Below, piece after piece: positions 1-9,864 of a stretch of DNA of 64,000 bases. Positions within the stretch are counted from its first letter, which is position 1; the number at the start of each line of letters is the position of its first letter. Both the position numbers and the translations under genes were made by a program. The DNA comes from Pseudovibrio japonicus (GTDB lineage Bacteria; Pseudomonadota; Alphaproteobacteria; Rhizobiales; Stappiaceae): positions 558,001 to 622,000 of the forward strand of contig NZ_BMXE01000002.1 of NCBI RefSeq assembly GCF_014651595.1. The letters are read 5' to 3'. The notes under the pieces are model-generated. The model did no database searches and was not told the DNA's origin. It saw only the letters and a program-made list of their open reading frames with translations.

Positions 1-546
1 ACGCCAGCTGGTGGCGGGGCTGGGATGGTGCTGCGTCCTGATATTCTCGGCAAAGCAATCGACGATGTGACGGAAGAGGGCGATACGCGTCCACGTCTGC
101 TGATGAGCCCGCGTGGGAAGCCGTTTACGCAGGCTAGAGCGCGTGAGCTGGCGGATGGTCCCGGCGTTATCATTGTCTGTGGTCGCTTTGAAGGGGTGGA
201 CGAGCGCGTCATTGAAGGCCGTCAGCTCGAAGAAGTCTCCATTGGCGATTACATTTTGTCTGGTGGAGAAGTTGCCGCGCACGTGGTGCTGGATAGTATT
301 GTACGCTTGATACCGGGCGTTATGGGCAACAAAGAGAGCGGTGAAACGGAAAGTTTCGAGAACGGATTGCTGGAGCACCCGCACTATACCCGTCCGGTAG
401 ACTTTGAGGGCCGGGAAATCCCCGCTGTTCTTAAAAGCGGCAATCATAAATTGATTGATCAGTGGCGTTTGGAGCTCTCTGAGAAGATTACTGAAGCACG
501 GCGTCCAGATCTTTGGCAGAAATACTTAAAAAATAACCGTGGGTAG
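1..546 (+). CDS. trmD: tRNA (guanine-37-N1)-methyltransferase, 5' end missing
   Basis: The reading frame is open from the first base, so the N-terminal part of the gene lies outside the window; 181 residues are visible. TrmD methylates G37 of tRNAs that read codons starting with C or some G-start codons, using S-adenosylmethionine, and prevents +1 frameshifting. The visible part holds the SPRGKPFTQ stretch, [10 protein letters not shown] and [11 protein letters not shown], which form the SPOUT trefoil-knot cofactor site, followed by the PGVMGN loop and a basic C-terminal domain. rplS follows after about 200 bases, matching the common trmD-rplS order. The identification is secure; only the start is unseen. 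Confidence 0.96.
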   Translation, partial: TPAGGGAGMVLRPDILGKAIDDVTEEGDTRPRLLMSPRGKPFTQARARELADGPGVIIVCGRFEGVDERVIEGRQLEEVSIGDYILSGGEVAAHVVLDSIVRLIPGVMGNKESGETESFENGLLEHPHYTRPVDFEGREIPAVLKSGNHKLIDQWRLELSEKITEARRPDLWQKYLKNNRG

Positions 547-748
547 GGCGTTTTCTACAATTTTTTCATGACAAATCTAGAAAAATCGGCTAAACCCGCG
601 CCGACCGGAGTGGAATCTGTCTAGCGTTTACCGTTAGGGTCTTAGTTCCACTTCACTTCCCGGCATGATGCCAAGGTTTGGTGAATTCGTCCCGATGGCT
701 GGACCATTAGGGGACGCTCTGACCAAGATTAAAATGGAAGAAACTGCC

Positions 749-1210
749 ATGAATATCATTGAGCAGCTCAACGCCGAAGAAATGGCGCGCATCGAAGAGA
801 AGCGTAAGCTTCCTGAGTTCTCCCCAGGTGACACCGTACGTGTTCTCGTACGCGTTACTGAAGGTACTCGTACCCGTGTGCAGGCCTATGAAGGCGTATG
901 CATCGCACGCTCCGGCGGCGGCATCAACGAAAGCTTCACCGTTCGTAAGATCTCTTACGGCGAAGGTGTAGAGCGTGTATTCCCAGTTTACAGCCCAATG
1001 GTTGAAGGTCTGGAGATTGTACGCCGCGGTAAAGTACGCCGTGCGAAACTCTACTACCTGCGTGAACGTCGCGGTAAGTCCGCACGTATCGTTGAAGCTA
1101 CCAACGTACGCGCAAAGCGCCTTAATGACGAAGCTCGCGCTTCTGTTGCTGCTGCAAAAGCTGCTGCAGCTGCTGAAAAGGCTGCTGAAGCTGAAGGTTC
1201 TGCAGAGTAA
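749..1210 (+). CDS. rplS: 50S ribosomal protein L19
   Basis: This 153-residue protein is ribosomal protein L19, which sits at the 30S-50S interface. The core motifs are [20 protein letters not shown] and [14 protein letters not shown]. The frame is open further upstream (to 665), but the ATG at 749 is preferred because it gives the usual L19 N-terminus ([11 protein letters not shown]) and has GGAAG about nine bases upstream. The last 25 or so residues are an Ala/Glu/Lys tail, a common extension in alphaproteobacterial L19. Codon use is highly biased (many CGT, GGT and GTA codons), as expected for a highly expressed gene. A strong terminator follows. Confidence 0.96.
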   Translation: MNIIEQLNAEEMARIEEKRKLPEFSPGDTVRVLVRVTEGTRTRVQAYEGVCIARSGGGINESFTVRKISYGEGVERVFPVYSPMVEGLEIVRRGKVRRAKLYYLRERRGKSARIVEATNVRAKRLNDEARASVAAAKAAAAAEKAAEAEGSAE

Positions 1211-1238
1211 GATTTACTCTCAAGCCTCTATGGTTTCC

Positions 1239-1270
1239 AAAACCCCGCTGAGTAATCGGCGGGGTTTTTT
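1239..1270 (+). terminator. Rho-independent terminator after rplS
   Basis: A perfect 10-bp stem (AAAACCCCGC at 1239-1248 paired with GCGGGGTTTT at 1259-1268) with a ten-base loop runs straight into a T tract. It starts about 28 bases after the rplS stop and closes the trmD-rplS transcript. Confidence 0.9.
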
Positions 1271-1398
1271 GTGTTCAGAGAACATCTTCAGTCCCGGTAT
1301 AAGCCTTCAGATTGGATAGGGATACCGTCAACTTATTTGCTGTAGGATGCTGCGAGACGAGGTAGGCAGATGCTTAGGAAAGGGAGACTTGAGAAGGA

Positions 1399-2259
1399 AT
1401 GGTGATCGCATTTATCATCGTTTTTGTCGGGGGGCTGGGCGTCTACGCTGTGTTTGTCGAGCCGTTGCTCTCTCCGAAGGTGACCCGACACAAGGTTGTT
1501 GTGTCTCCTGAGGCGCTTGGGCAGCAACCCGTGCGCATTGCTGTTCTGACGGACCTGCACGCGTGCTGGCCATGGATGCGGCCAAAGCGAATAAGCGGCA
1601 TTGTGGACCGTGTGAACGGGCTGGAAGCTGATCTAGTTGCTCTTCTCGGTGATTATCACACTGCCATGCACCCTCCTTTTGCAAAACCACTGGCAACTGC
1701 TTCGCATTGGGCGCAGCCGATGGAGCGACTGACCGCTCCTTTGGGTGCCTTCGGTGTGCTTGGCAACCATGACTGGCTCGAGGGTGGTGAGGATGCCAGA
1801 GACGCTCTGGAAGCTCACGGCGTGACTATTCTGGAGAATAGGGCTCTGCGGGTCTCAATACGTGGGAACTCCCACATCTGGCTCATAGGGCTTGGGGATC
1901 AGTATGGAGATGCCTGTCAGATACATGGAATGGGTCGGCGGGATGACCTTGAGGCTGCCTTAAGTCAGGTTGAGGATGACAAGGCGCCACGTATTTTGCT
2001 GGCTCATGAGCCCGATATTTTCCCAGAAGCGCAAGAATTCGTAGATCTGACGGTGAGTGGGCATACGCATGGCGGGCAGGTTCGTCTGCCTTTCGTTGGT
2101 GCATTGACCATTCCATCGCAACTTGACCGGAAGTATGCGAAGGGCGCATTTGAGGAAAATGGAAGCAATCTTATTGTTGGGAGCGGGCTGGGGTGCTCGG
2201 GGCTTCCAATCCGTTTTCTCTGTAGGCCAGAACTTTTACTTGTCGAAATATACGCTTAG
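1399..2259 (+). CDS. Membrane-anchored calcineurin-like metallophosphoesterase (YkuE-like)
   Basis: This 286-residue protein starts with a hydrophobic N-terminal segment (about residues 1-22) that probably anchors it in the membrane. All metal-binding motifs of the calcineurin-like phosphoesterase fold are present in order: TDLH (51-54), GDYH (84-87), GNHD (122-125), a histidine in LLAHEPD (about 200-206) and GHTHGGQ (221-227). The motif set matches the YkuE/LpxG-like group, whose characterised members cleave lipid-linked or UDP-sugar phosphoesters at the membrane. The substrate here is unknown. The ATG has GAGAAGGA just upstream. The gene stands alone between two transcription units. Confidence 0.85.
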   Translation: MVIAFIIVFVGGLGVYAVFVEPLLSPKVTRHKVVVSPEALGQQPVRIAVLTDLHACWPWMRPKRISGIVDRVNGLEADLVALLGDYHTAMHPPFAKPLATASHWAQPMERLTAPLGAFGVLGNHDWLEGGEDARDALEAHGVTILENRALRVSIRGNSHIWLIGLGDQYGDACQIHGMGRRDDLEAALSQVEDDKAPRILLAHEPDIFPEAQEFVDLTVSGHTHGGQVRLPFVGALTIPSQLDRKYAKGAFEENGSNLIVGSGLGCSGLPIRFLCRPELLLVEIYA

Positions 2260-2563
2260 ATCACAGAGCATTGATCAGCCACGGTCGCCCCTGTGTTCCC
2301 ATTGAATTTCCTATGATTACACCCTGGTCTTGAGAGAATCTCAATGCAAAGAAGCTTGATATTTTTCCGATCCGGGAGGATTAATAGGGCCAGCATAGCG
2401 GAGTTTGCTGTTTCAGATTCTCCGTGTTTTGAAGATTTATGCGGCCGCAGAGAGCTGCAGGTAATAAGTGAATGATCCTGTTCTCCCGGATCTTGAGCGC
2501 TTGGCAGGTGCGATCAGAACTGGGTTGTAGGCAAGGGTCAGTCGTTTCCAGGAGACAAGCGCA
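2260..2563. other. Intergenic region upstream of leuC
   Basis: About 300 bases without a convincing gene. It probably holds the leuC promoter. I looked for a Leu-rich leader peptide followed by a terminator hairpin (leu attenuation) and saw none. The only local symmetry is a weak pairing of GATCC and GGATC near 2472-2491. Confidence 0.4.
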
Positions 2564-3970
2564 ATGTCGCAGGCCAAAACTCTTTACGATAAGATCTGGG
2601 ACCACCATGTGGTCAGCACGCAAGAAGACGGCACTTGCCTGCTTTACATTGACCGCCACCTGGTACACGAAGTTACAAGCCCGCAGGCGTTTGAAGGTCT
2701 GCGTATGGCTGGCCGTCCGGTTCGTCACCCAAAGCGTACACTGGCTGTTGTTGACCATAATGTCCCAACAACCGACCGTTCCAAAGGCATTGATGATCCT
2801 GAAAGCGCGCTGCAGGTTGATACGCTGGCGAAAAATGCTGCTGAGTTTGGTGTTGAGTACTATTCAGAGCTGGATCAACGTCAGGGTGTTGTGCACATTA
2901 TTGGTCCGGAGCAGGGTTTTACGCTGCCAGGCATGACCATTGTTTGTGGCGACAGTCATACATCCACACATGGTGCGTTTGGTTCACTTGCACACGGTAT
3001 TGGTACTTCTGAAGTTGAGCACGTTCTGGCAACCCAGACGTTGATCCAGAAGAAGGCCAAGAACCTGCGTGTGATTGTGAATGGCAAGCTGCCAGCAGGC
3101 GTGACCGCGAAGGACATCGTTCTGGCTATCATCGGCGAGCTGGGTACTGCTGGCGGTACGGGTTATGTTATTGAATATGCTGGTGAAGCAATCCGTGATC
3201 TGAGCATGGAAGGTCGTATGACCGTTTGTAACATGTCCATCGAAGCAGGTGCGCGTGCAGGTCTGATTGCCCCGGATGAGAAGACCTTTGAATACCTGAA
3301 GGGCCGTCCGAAATCTCCGAAGGGTGCTGCATGGGAGTTGGCACAGGCATACTGGGAAACGCTGTTCACCGATGAAGACGCCGAGTTTGATAAGGAAATC
3401 GTTCTGGATGCAGCGAACCTGCCTCCAATCGTGACCTGGGGTTCTTCTCCGGAAGATGTTGTGTCTGTGACCGGTGTGGTTCCAGACCCAGCTGAGATTG
3501 AAGACGAGACCCGCCGTGCTTCCAAAGAGCGTGCTCTGGAATACATGGATGTTAAAGCAGGCCAGAAGATCACTGATATCAAGATTGATCGTGTGTTCGT
3601 CGGTTCTTGCACCAATGGCCGTATCGAAGATCTGCGTGAAGCAGCTGCCGTTGTGAAAGGCAAGAAGATTGCTGACACGGTCAGTGCAATGATCGTACCG
3701 GGTTCTGGTCTGGTAAAGGCGCAGGCTGAGGCTGAAGGTCTGGATGAGATTTTCAAGAGCGCTGGCTTTGAATGGCGTGAGCCTGGTTGCTCCATGTGTC
3801 TGGCCATGAATGCTGACAAGTTGAAGCCGGGTGAGCGCTGTGCTTCTACTTCTAACCGAAATTTTGAGGGCCGTCAGGGCTTCAAAGGCCGTACTCATCT
3901 TGTTTCTCCGGGCATGGCAGCAGCGGCTGCAATTGCCGGACACTTTGTTGACGTGCGTGACTGGAAGTAA
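2564..3970 (+). CDS. leuC: 3-isopropylmalate dehydratase, large subunit
   Basis: LeuC (468 residues) is the iron-sulfur subunit of isopropylmalate isomerase, which converts 2- to 3-isopropylmalate in leucine synthesis together with LeuD. The aconitase-family motifs are present: [12 protein letters not shown] near residue 130, the first cluster cysteine in VGSCTNGR (about 349) and the other two in [11 protein letters not shown] (about 409 and 412). The C-terminal [23 protein letters not shown] stretch is split here only by length limits and is typical. leuD is not in the window. Full length for the family. AGGAGACAAGCGC precedes the ATG. A strong terminator follows. Confidence 0.97.
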   Translation: MSQAKTLYDKIWDHHVVSTQEDGTCLLYIDRHLVHEVTSPQAFEGLRMAGRPVRHPKRTLAVVDHNVPTTDRSKGIDDPESALQVDTLAKNAAEFGVEYYSELDQRQGVVHIIGPEQGFTLPGMTIVCGDSHTSTHGAFGSLAHGIGTSEVEHVLATQTLIQKKAKNLRVIVNGKLPAGVTAKDIVLAIIGELGTAGGTGYVIEYAGEAIRDLSMEGRMTVCNMSIEAGARAGLIAPDEKTFEYLKGRPKSPKGAAWELAQAYWETLFTDEDAEFDKEIVLDAANLPPIVTWGSSPEDVVSVTGVVPDPAEIEDETRRASKERALEYMDVKAGQKITDIKIDRVFVGSCTNGRIEDLREAAAVVKGKKIADTVSAMIVPGSGLVKAQAEAEGLDEIFKSAGFEWREPGCSMCLAMNADKLKPGERCASTSNRNFEGRQGFKGRTHLVSPGMAAAAAIAGHFVDVRDWK

Positions 3971-3992
3971 TCTCAGGTAAAAATTTATAGAG

Positions 3993-4027
3993 AAGCGGGA
4001 ATAGGTGACTATTCCCGCTTTTTTTGT
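3993..4027 (+). terminator. Rho-independent terminator after leuC
   Basis: A ten-base perfect stem (AAGCGGGAAT at 3993-4002 with ATTCCCGCTT at 4011-4020), an eight-base loop and a T-rich tail, 23 bases after the leuC stop. Confidence 0.9.
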
Positions 4028-4167
4028 TTTCACACAATCGATCTGTTGAATTGTGTGCGCTAGATCTAATTGCCTGATCTACTTTAGGTTTGCGTATGTG
4101 TGCTTTACACCTGCTTTATCATCCTTCGCAGAAGTGCGCTTGACAGACTTCACATCGCTGTCATTTG

Positions 4168-4803
4168 ATGCCTACAATATCAATAACATCTCAAGATGAT
4201 TTCCGTTGGAACGCTCATGTTCCGGACGAGACTCGGGAGTATGTTGTGAACGCAGTCGTGTCAGAAGGCGCATTCCCGGCGCTTGTATTGAATGCAGATT
4301 ACCGACCTTTGTCTTACTACCCCTTGTCCCTGTGGGGGTGGCAGGAAGCAGTCAAGGCTGTGTTTCTGGAGCGGGTGAATATTGTTTCTGAATATGATCA
4401 GGTTGTCAGAAGTCCGAGCCTAGAACTGCAGCTTCCAAGCGTGGTTGCTCTCAAATCCTTTATAGAAACTGAGAGAAATCCGGCATTTACGCGGTTTAAT
4501 GTTTTCCTGAGAGACCGATTTCAATGCCAGTATTGCGGTGTGCAGGAGGATTTGACCTTCGATCATCTCATTCCCCGCAGTAAGGGCGGTTTGACTACTT
4601 GGGATAATGTCATAACGGCATGTTCGCCCTGTAACTTACGCAAGGCGAATAAATCCTGGCAGGAAATGAATATGCGCCCGATGCAAATGCCGTTTGTTCC
4701 GCGGGTGTGGGACCTGCACAACAATGGCCGCCTGTTCCCACCGAATTACCTTCACGAAAGCTGGCTGGATTTCCTTTATTGGGACAGTGAGCTCGAGCCG
4801 TAA
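4168..4803 (+). CDS. HNH endonuclease domain protein
   Basis: This 211-residue protein carries an HNH nuclease domain in its second half. Two zinc-binding CxxC pairs (CQYC near 120-123 and CSPC near 152-155) flank the catalytic core FDHLIPRSKGG, with DH at about 132-133 and the asparagine in TWDNVI. The N-terminal half (VLNADYRPLSYYPLSLWGW) matches a widespread housekeeping-type HNH family rather than a homing endonuclease. The ATG at 4168 is directly preceded by a possible TTG start at 4165. There is no neighbouring methylase or toxin partner, so a role in restriction is not indicated. The real substrate is unknown. Confidence 0.85.
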   Translation: MPTISITSQDDFRWNAHVPDETREYVVNAVVSEGAFPALVLNADYRPLSYYPLSLWGWQEAVKAVFLERVNIVSEYDQVVRSPSLELQLPSVVALKSFIETERNPAFTRFNVFLRDRFQCQYCGVQEDLTFDHLIPRSKGGLTTWDNVITACSPCNLRKANKSWQEMNMRPMQMPFVPRVWDLHNNGRLFPPNYLHESWLDFLYWDSELEP

Positions 4804-4926
4804 ATGAAGTTAATGATTTGTTAGGTATTTATTGGAAATTTTATTAAATCCAATTGAATAATCCCTGAGATACTCCTGAAAATTGTGTTAGGCATAATTA
4901 CATGGGCGTCTTTGGTGGGCATCACG

Positions 4927-6363
4927 ATGGGTTATTTTAGGCAGTTTTCAGCGTTACTCAGAAGATTCAATCGTTCTGAAGATGGGGTGGTTGCGGTTCT
5001 TGTCGCAGTTCTCATGGTTTTGCTGATTGTGTTTGCTGGAATGGCGATTGATTTCGGTATGGGCTATAACACGCGCCGCGCTGTTAACCAGGCATTGGAC
5101 GCTGCAGTGCTTGCTGCTGCTAATAAATTGTCGACGGAAGATTTGACAGAAGCTGACGTCGAGACGCTTATCAAGGACTACTACAAAGCGAATCTGAAAA
5201 ATTCAATTGCTGAAGGCATCACCATCAAAGATCCCGTGGTTAAGTATGAGCTGGGCAGTGATGTGGTCTCCGCAAGCGCCTCTATCGAGTTAACGAATAA
5301 CTTTTTGCCGATAATCAATCTTCTGACTGGCGGCGGTGATGGAGAGAATCGCAAGCTCGAGGTTGGAACTAGCTCAAGCGCCCGCTTCCCTATCAATCAT
5401 GTTGAGGTCACGGTGATCGTTGATGTGACCGGTTCCATGAGGTCTCATATTGGTGCACTAAAAAGAGCATCCAGAAGTATGCTGGATGCTTTGCTGCCAG
5501 TGGGAACAAATGTACAGAAGAGTAGGATCCGTGTTGCTCTTGTGCCGTATAGCGAGGGCGTCAGACTTCATGCTTCGGATGCACAGAAAGCAACTTTTAC
5601 TGTGAGCCACGGTTCATGCGTCCATGAGCGAGTAAGGGATCAAGCGGCCACTGACGTAGCTCATGATTATGAAGATGACGATGGGAAAACCGATTATATT
5701 GGATCCATCTTTAAGGAATGTCCCAAGAAGGCAGAAGTTGTCCCGCTTACAGCAGACCGTAGCAAGATTGAAGCGTCTATTGGTCAATTGGAAGCTAAGG
5801 GGACCACAGCAGGTCATACTGGGATAGCTTGGGGATGGTATACAATCTCGCCAAAATGGGCAGGTTTCTGGCCAACAGACAGTGCGCCTTTGCCGTATGA
5901 TACGGAAAACCTTCGTAAATATGCTATCTTTATGACAGATGGTGAATTCAACCTGCACTATTACGCTGAAAAATACGAAGAAGTAGATCAGGCAAGAGCT
6001 TCGAAAATCGAAAAAGGAGAGAACAGGGGACCAAGGAAAGCTGGCTCAAATCCAAACGGTAGTAATTATTTTACAGGCCCCGAAAATATTAAATTTGCAA
6101 AAGAAGTAATTTGGAAAGAAGGGTCGTCGTCTGGCGAATTGGGTACGGCCTCTGTCAGGGCAAAAGATATATGTACGAATATGAAGGCGAAAGAAATTAC
6201 GATCTATTCTGTGTATTATGGAAGTGGCGTTAGCGCGAAAAGCGTTATGAAGGATTGCGCGACAAGCGATAGTACATTCTATCACGCCGATAATGAGAGT
6301 AAACTTATTCAGGCCTTCGAAAAAATTGCCAATGATATCAAGGATATATATCTATCTCAGTAA
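4927..6363 (+). CDS. TadG-like protein with von Willebrand factor A domain
   Basis: The protein has 478 residues from the ATG at 4927, chosen over a GTG at 4885 because GGTGGG precedes it. An N-terminal RFNRSEDG segment leads into one transmembrane helix (about 23-42), then AIDFGMGYNTRRAVNQALDA, the TadE/TadG pseudopilin-like N-terminus. A VWA domain begins near residue 160 with VIVDVTGSM, a metal-ion-dependent adhesion site with threonine as the second ligand, and FMTDGE as a later strand. TadG proteins help assemble Flp/Tad pili or act as surface tips. No other tad gene is here, so this is an orphan copy. The 3' half is more AT-rich than its neighbours. Confidence 0.85.
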   Translation: MGYFRQFSALLRRFNRSEDGVVAVLVAVLMVLLIVFAGMAIDFGMGYNTRRAVNQALDAAVLAAANKLSTEDLTEADVETLIKDYYKANLKNSIAEGITIKDPVVKYELGSDVVSASASIELTNNFLPIINLLTGGGDGENRKLEVGTSSSARFPINHVEVTVIVDVTGSMRSHIGALKRASRSMLDALLPVGTNVQKSRIRVALVPYSEGVRLHASDAQKATFTVSHGSCVHERVRDQAATDVAHDYEDDDGKTDYIGSIFKECPKKAEVVPLTADRSKIEASIGQLEAKGTTAGHTGIAWGWYTISPKWAGFWPTDSAPLPYDTENLRKYAIFMTDGEFNLHYYAEKYEEVDQARASKIEKGENRGPRKAGSNPNGSNYFTGPENIKFAKEVIWKEGSSSGELGTASVRAKDICTNMKAKEITIYSVYYGSGVSAKSVMKDCATSDSTFYHADNESKLIQAFEKIANDIKDIYLSQ

Positions 6364-6386
6364 CTTAACAGAGTTCCATCCCAATG

Positions 6387-6415
6387 AAAACCCCGCCGAT
6401 GAAGCGGGGTTTTGT
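6387..6415 (+). terminator. Rho-independent terminator between the tadG-like gene and acs
   Basis: A perfect stem (AAAACCCCGC at 6387-6396 with GCGGGGTTTT at 6404-6413) with a seven-base loop. It lies between two convergent genes and could serve both strands because the arms carry A and T runs. Confidence 0.85.
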
Positions 6416-6442
6416 GTTTGTGGGCTTATTGGGCGGTCTGAC

Positions 6443-8392
6443 CTACACGGTTTCAGATTTGTTCTGGCGGTTTTCGATCAGGTCGCCGACGACGGCTGGG
6501 TCGGCTAGGGTTGAGGTGTCGCCGAGGTTTTCGAAGCTGTCTTCTGCGATTTTGCGCAGGATACGGCGCATGATTTTGCCGCTTCGGGTTTTGGGCAGGC
6601 CAGGAGCAAACTGGATCAGATCTGGTGAGGCGATTGGGCCGATTTCGGCTCGCACGTGCTTGACCAGTTTTTTCTTCAGCTCTTCAGATGGCTCCAGGCC
6701 TTCCATAAGCGTGACATAAGCGTAGATGCCTTGCCCCTTTACGTCGTGCGGATAGCCTACAACAGCGGCTTCTGAGACGTCTGGGTGGGCGACGAGGGCG
6801 CTTTCTACTTCTGCGGTTCCCATGCGGTGGCCGGATACGTTGATCACGTCATCGACGCGCCCTGTAATCCAGTAGTAGCCGTCTTCGTCACGACGGCAGC
6901 CGTCGCCAGTGAAGTACAAGCCTTTGTAGGTGGCGAAGTAGGTCTGGATGAAGCGCTCATGGTCTCCGTAGACCGTACGCATCTGACCCGGCCAGCTGTC
7001 TGCGATGACAAGGTTACCTTCAGTCGCGCCTTCCAGGAAATTGCCTTCTGCATCGACAATTGCTGGTTGAATGCCAAAGAAGGGGCGTGTCGCGGAACCT
7101 GGCTTGAGATCTGTTGCACCGGGAAGTGGTGTGATCAGGATGCCGCCGGTTTCTGTCTGCCACCACGTATCAACGATTGGGCAACGCTGTTCGCCAACCA
7201 CGTTGTGATACCAGAGCCACGCTTCAGGATTGATCGGCTCGCCAACAGAACCAAGTATGCGCAGCGATTTGCGAGAGGTTTTGGTCACATATTCGTCACC
7301 GGCTCCCATGAGCGCGCGGATAGCGGTTGGGGCGGTGTAGAAGATGTTGACGTTGTGCTTGTCACAGACGTCCCAGAAACGGCCTGCATCAGGGTAGGTT
7401 GGTACGCCCTCGAACATGAGCGTTGTTGCGCCGTTGGCGAGCGGGCCATAAAGGATGTAGCTGTGTCCGGTTACCCAACCCACGTCAGCGGTACACCAAT
7501 AAACCTCGCCCGGATGATAATCGAAGACGTATTGATGTGTCATGGAGGCATAGACGAGGTAGCCGCCGGAGGTGTGCATTACGCCTTTGGGCTGGCCGGT
7601 GGAGCCTGAAGTGTAGAGGATGAAGAGTGGGTCTTCTGCGTTCATTTCCGCTGGTGGGCAATCTGCGGAGACCTTTTCTACCTCTTCGTGATACCAAAGA
7701 TCGCGGCCTTCCATCATGTTGATGTCGCCGCCCGTGCGCTTCACGACGAAGACTTTGTCGACATTTCCGCATTTCTCGATTGCACGGTCTGTGTTCTCTT
7801 TGAGAGGCACGGTTCGGCCGCCGCGTACGCCTTCGTCAGCAGTGACGACGAAGCGTGACTGACAGTCTTCGATGCGTCCGGCCAAGCTGTCCGGCGAGAA
7901 GCCACCAAATACCACGGAATGCACGGCGCCGATGCGGGCACAGGCAAGCATGGCGTAGGCAGCTTCCGGGATCATTGGCATGTAAACGGTGACACGGTCA
8001 CCCTTCATTACACCGTTGGCAAGCATCATGTTTGCAAAGCGGTTTACGGCTTCCGCGAGCTGCTTGTAGGTGATTGTCTTGCTTTGATCCGGCTCATCAC
8101 CCTCCCAGATGATTGCCGGTTGATCACCGCGCTCTGCCAGATGGCGGTCAATGCAGTTGGCTGCTACGTTCAGCGTGCCGTCTTCAAACCATTTGATGGA
8201 AACATTGTGGTAGTCGTAAGAGGTGTTTTTGACAGTGGTGTACGGCTTGATCCAGTCGAGGCGTTTGCCGTGTTCCCCCCAGAAAGCATCGGGATCCTCA
8301 ACAGACTTCTTGTACATTTGCTGGTACTGCTCGTTGTTGAGCAAGGCATTTTTGGCAGTTTCAGCCGGTACTGGATACACGTCGCCAGTCAT
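6443..8392 (-). CDS. acs: Acetyl-CoA synthetase (AMP-forming)
   Basis: Acs activates acetate to acetyl-CoA through an acetyl-AMP intermediate. The protein has 649 residues when started at the ATG at 8392, where GGGAGA lies seven bases upstream; an upstream ATG in frame at 8443 is less likely. Motifs are [13 protein letters not shown] (near 260), the P-loop-like adenylation core, [30 protein letters not shown], and the C-terminal [11 protein letters not shown], whose lysine (about 606) is the residue acetylated in this family to switch the enzyme off. Length matches the family. The gene is monocistronic with a 400-base upstream region. Confidence 0.97.
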   Translation of the reverse strand: MTGDVYPVPAETAKNALLNNEQYQQMYKKSVEDPDAFWGEHGKRLDWIKPYTTVKNTSYDYHNVSIKWFEDGTLNVAANCIDRHLAERGDQPAIIWEGDEPDQSKTITYKQLAEAVNRFANMMLANGVMKGDRVTVYMPMIPEAAYAMLACARIGAVHSVVFGGFSPDSLAGRIEDCQSRFVVTADEGVRGGRTVPLKENTDRAIEKCGNVDKVFVVKRTGGDINMMEGRDLWYHEEVEKVSADCPPAEMNAEDPLFILYTSGSTGQPKGVMHTSGGYLVYASMTHQYVFDYHPGEVYWCTADVGWVTGHSYILYGPLANGATTLMFEGVPTYPDAGRFWDVCDKHNVNIFYTAPTAIRALMGAGDEYVTKTSRKSLRILGSVGEPINPEAWLWYHNVVGEQRCPIVDTWWQTETGGILITPLPGATDLKPGSATRPFFGIQPAIVDAEGNFLEGATEGNLVIADSWPGQMRTVYGDHERFIQTYFATYKGLYFTGDGCRRDEDGYYWITGRVDDVINVSGHRMGTAEVESALVAHPDVSEAAVVGYPHDVKGQGIYAYVTLMEGLEPSEELKKKLVKHVRAEIGPIASPDLIQFAPGLPKTRSGKIMRRILRKIAEDSFENLGDTSTLADPAVVGDLIENRQNKSETV

Positions 8393-8795
8393 AGTCACTC
8401 TCCCAATTTCCTCCACGGGCACTCCCGTACCCAAATTCTGCAACTTATTATGGGCAGCTGCCGCTGGGGCGTCTACCGAATATGCTTCGAACTTTCGTAG
8501 GTCCTACTGTCACTAGGTCTGCATGTCTCCGATAAGTTCATTAAAACGCTACGTAAAACTGGATGGATTTAGCCAAAATTGGCTTAAAAACAGGAGCTTC
8601 TATCTAGAAATAAAAAATTGCATAGGGACTCGTTGGACGCGATGAGTCCTAGATAATTATTGCAATGAGTGCGTGTGGTAGGTGGATTTACTTAACCGGA
8701 CTTTCTGCTCCCTTCATGATTAGGTGAGCCTCTGATTTGAAGTGGTATGCAGAGTTGGAGGAGGGTGGAGCCAGCCACCCTCGTGCCTTTATGGG
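8393..8795. other. Intergenic region carrying the acs promoter
   Basis: About 400 bases between the GST stop and the acs start, both genes on the minus strand. AT-rich in its centre. No gene, RNA or clear repeat was seen. It should hold the acs promoter and any catabolite control sites, but I cannot name one. Confidence 0.4.
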
Positions 8796-9398
8796 TTACT
8801 GTAGTGCGGAAGCTTTTTCATTTGCTCTTGCAAGTGCTGGTCGTGCAAGGGCCCGAGAAAAATATTCGCTCACTGGACCCTCAGGCCATTCAAACTTGGA
8901 AAGCTTGGCCCAAATTGCGCAGTGTCCGATGATGAGATCTGCGATTGTGAAGGTATCGCCCATCACCCAAGTGTTTTCACCGAGGCGTTTCTCGAGTTGC
9001 TTCATTGATTTAGTCCACTCATAGCGGCAGGCCGGTTTGATGTCTGGAACCCGGCGGTCTTCCGGATGGATAAATGAATGCTTTGCCGACATCCAAAGAA
9101 TGGAATCCATTTCATCTAGCGCAAAGTTTGTGAAACTGTCCTGCCGGGCGCGTTCCAAAGTTCCTGCCGGAAATGTCAGGCCGGAATGTTTGTCTGCCAG
9201 ATAGGTGCATATTGCGGTTGAATCATAGATCGTTTCGCCATCAACGATCAGAGCAGGGATCTTGCCGGATGGATTCACGGCATAAACGTCTTCCTGATGA
9301 GGTTTGCTTGGTACAACCTCGTAGGACAAGCCCAACTCCTCCAACAACCAGAGTACCCGCATGGTCCTTGATTGCGGGTGTCCAATAACTTTGTACAT
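8796..9398 (-). CDS. Glutathione S-transferase family protein
   Basis: A 200-residue cytosolic GST. The N-terminal thioredoxin-like domain (1-80) has the cis-proline motif NPSGKIPAL (about 48-56) and the glutathione-contacting DSTAIC (about 64-69). The helical C-terminal domain holds FTIADLIIGH, the N-capping box typical of GSTs (here Thr/Asp). The exact substrate is not predictable. GAGGAGG lies five bases before the ATG, a very strong site. No functional partner is adjacent. Confidence 0.9.
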   Translation of the reverse strand: MYKVIGHPQSRTMRVLWLLEELGLSYEVVPSKPHQEDVYAVNPSGKIPALIVDGETIYDSTAICTYLADKHSGLTFPAGTLERARQDSFTNFALDEMDSILWMSAKHSFIHPEDRRVPDIKPACRYEWTKSMKQLEKRLGENTWVMGDTFTIADLIIGHCAIWAKLSKFEWPEGPVSEYFSRALARPALARANEKASALQ

Positions 9399-9864
9399 AT
9401 GATCCTCCTCTTATGGCCCTGATCATCTGCGCAGAGGGCGAAAAAGGGAAGCGGGAAAAAGTGGGCTTTGAGGATAACCTGTCAAAGCGGAGGGGAGGTG
9501 TCGTTAAATCGGTCCCTATAATCATTAACCACGTCAATAAAAGTGAGTAGACCCTAACAACTAAAGGGGTGATTGCTGCAGTGTCTGTTTGATAGCCTGT
9601 TTCGACCAAATAACCATTAGAAGAAAGTGCCCTGAAATGTTTGGAAATAGTGGCTCCTTGCTGATAATGTTACCCCAATATTTGGGGATAGGCGCCAAAC
9701 CAAATTTCCGGTGCCTGGTGACATAGTTTTTATTGTTTGCCTCTACGGTACCACCCAGCGATAGCTTGGGATGTTTAAAAAACTAAACTGGCAACGGAGC
9801 TATCGAAGGCAGCGAGGCAAAAAATGTTTGCTGCGAAAACTGGTAGGTGTGGAGCAACGAGATC
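9399..9864. other. Intergenic region upstream of the D,D-carboxypeptidase gene
   Basis: About 465 bases with no convincing gene. It has an exact hairpin CCCCAA-TAT-TTGGGG at 9673-9687 and AT-rich stretches that could hold divergent promoters for the GST and carboxypeptidase genes. A small RNA cannot be excluded, but I see no recognisable family. Confidence 0.4.

Noticed and set aside
2260-2563. A leucine attenuator in front of leuC
   Set aside because: No Leu-codon-rich leader peptide and no terminator hairpin were found.
2984-4033. A 349-codon open frame on the minus strand across leuC
   Set aside because: It is the antisense shadow of leuC, whose codon bias leaves the opposite strand open. 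The product has no family features.
4168-4803. HNH protein as part of a restriction or defence system
   Set aside because: No methylase, helicase or toxin partner is adjacent and its N-terminal half fits a common housekeeping HNH family.
6785-7609. A 274-codon plus-strand frame inside acs
   Set aside because: Antisense to the well-conserved acetyl-CoA synthetase gene; no ribosome site or recognisable domain.
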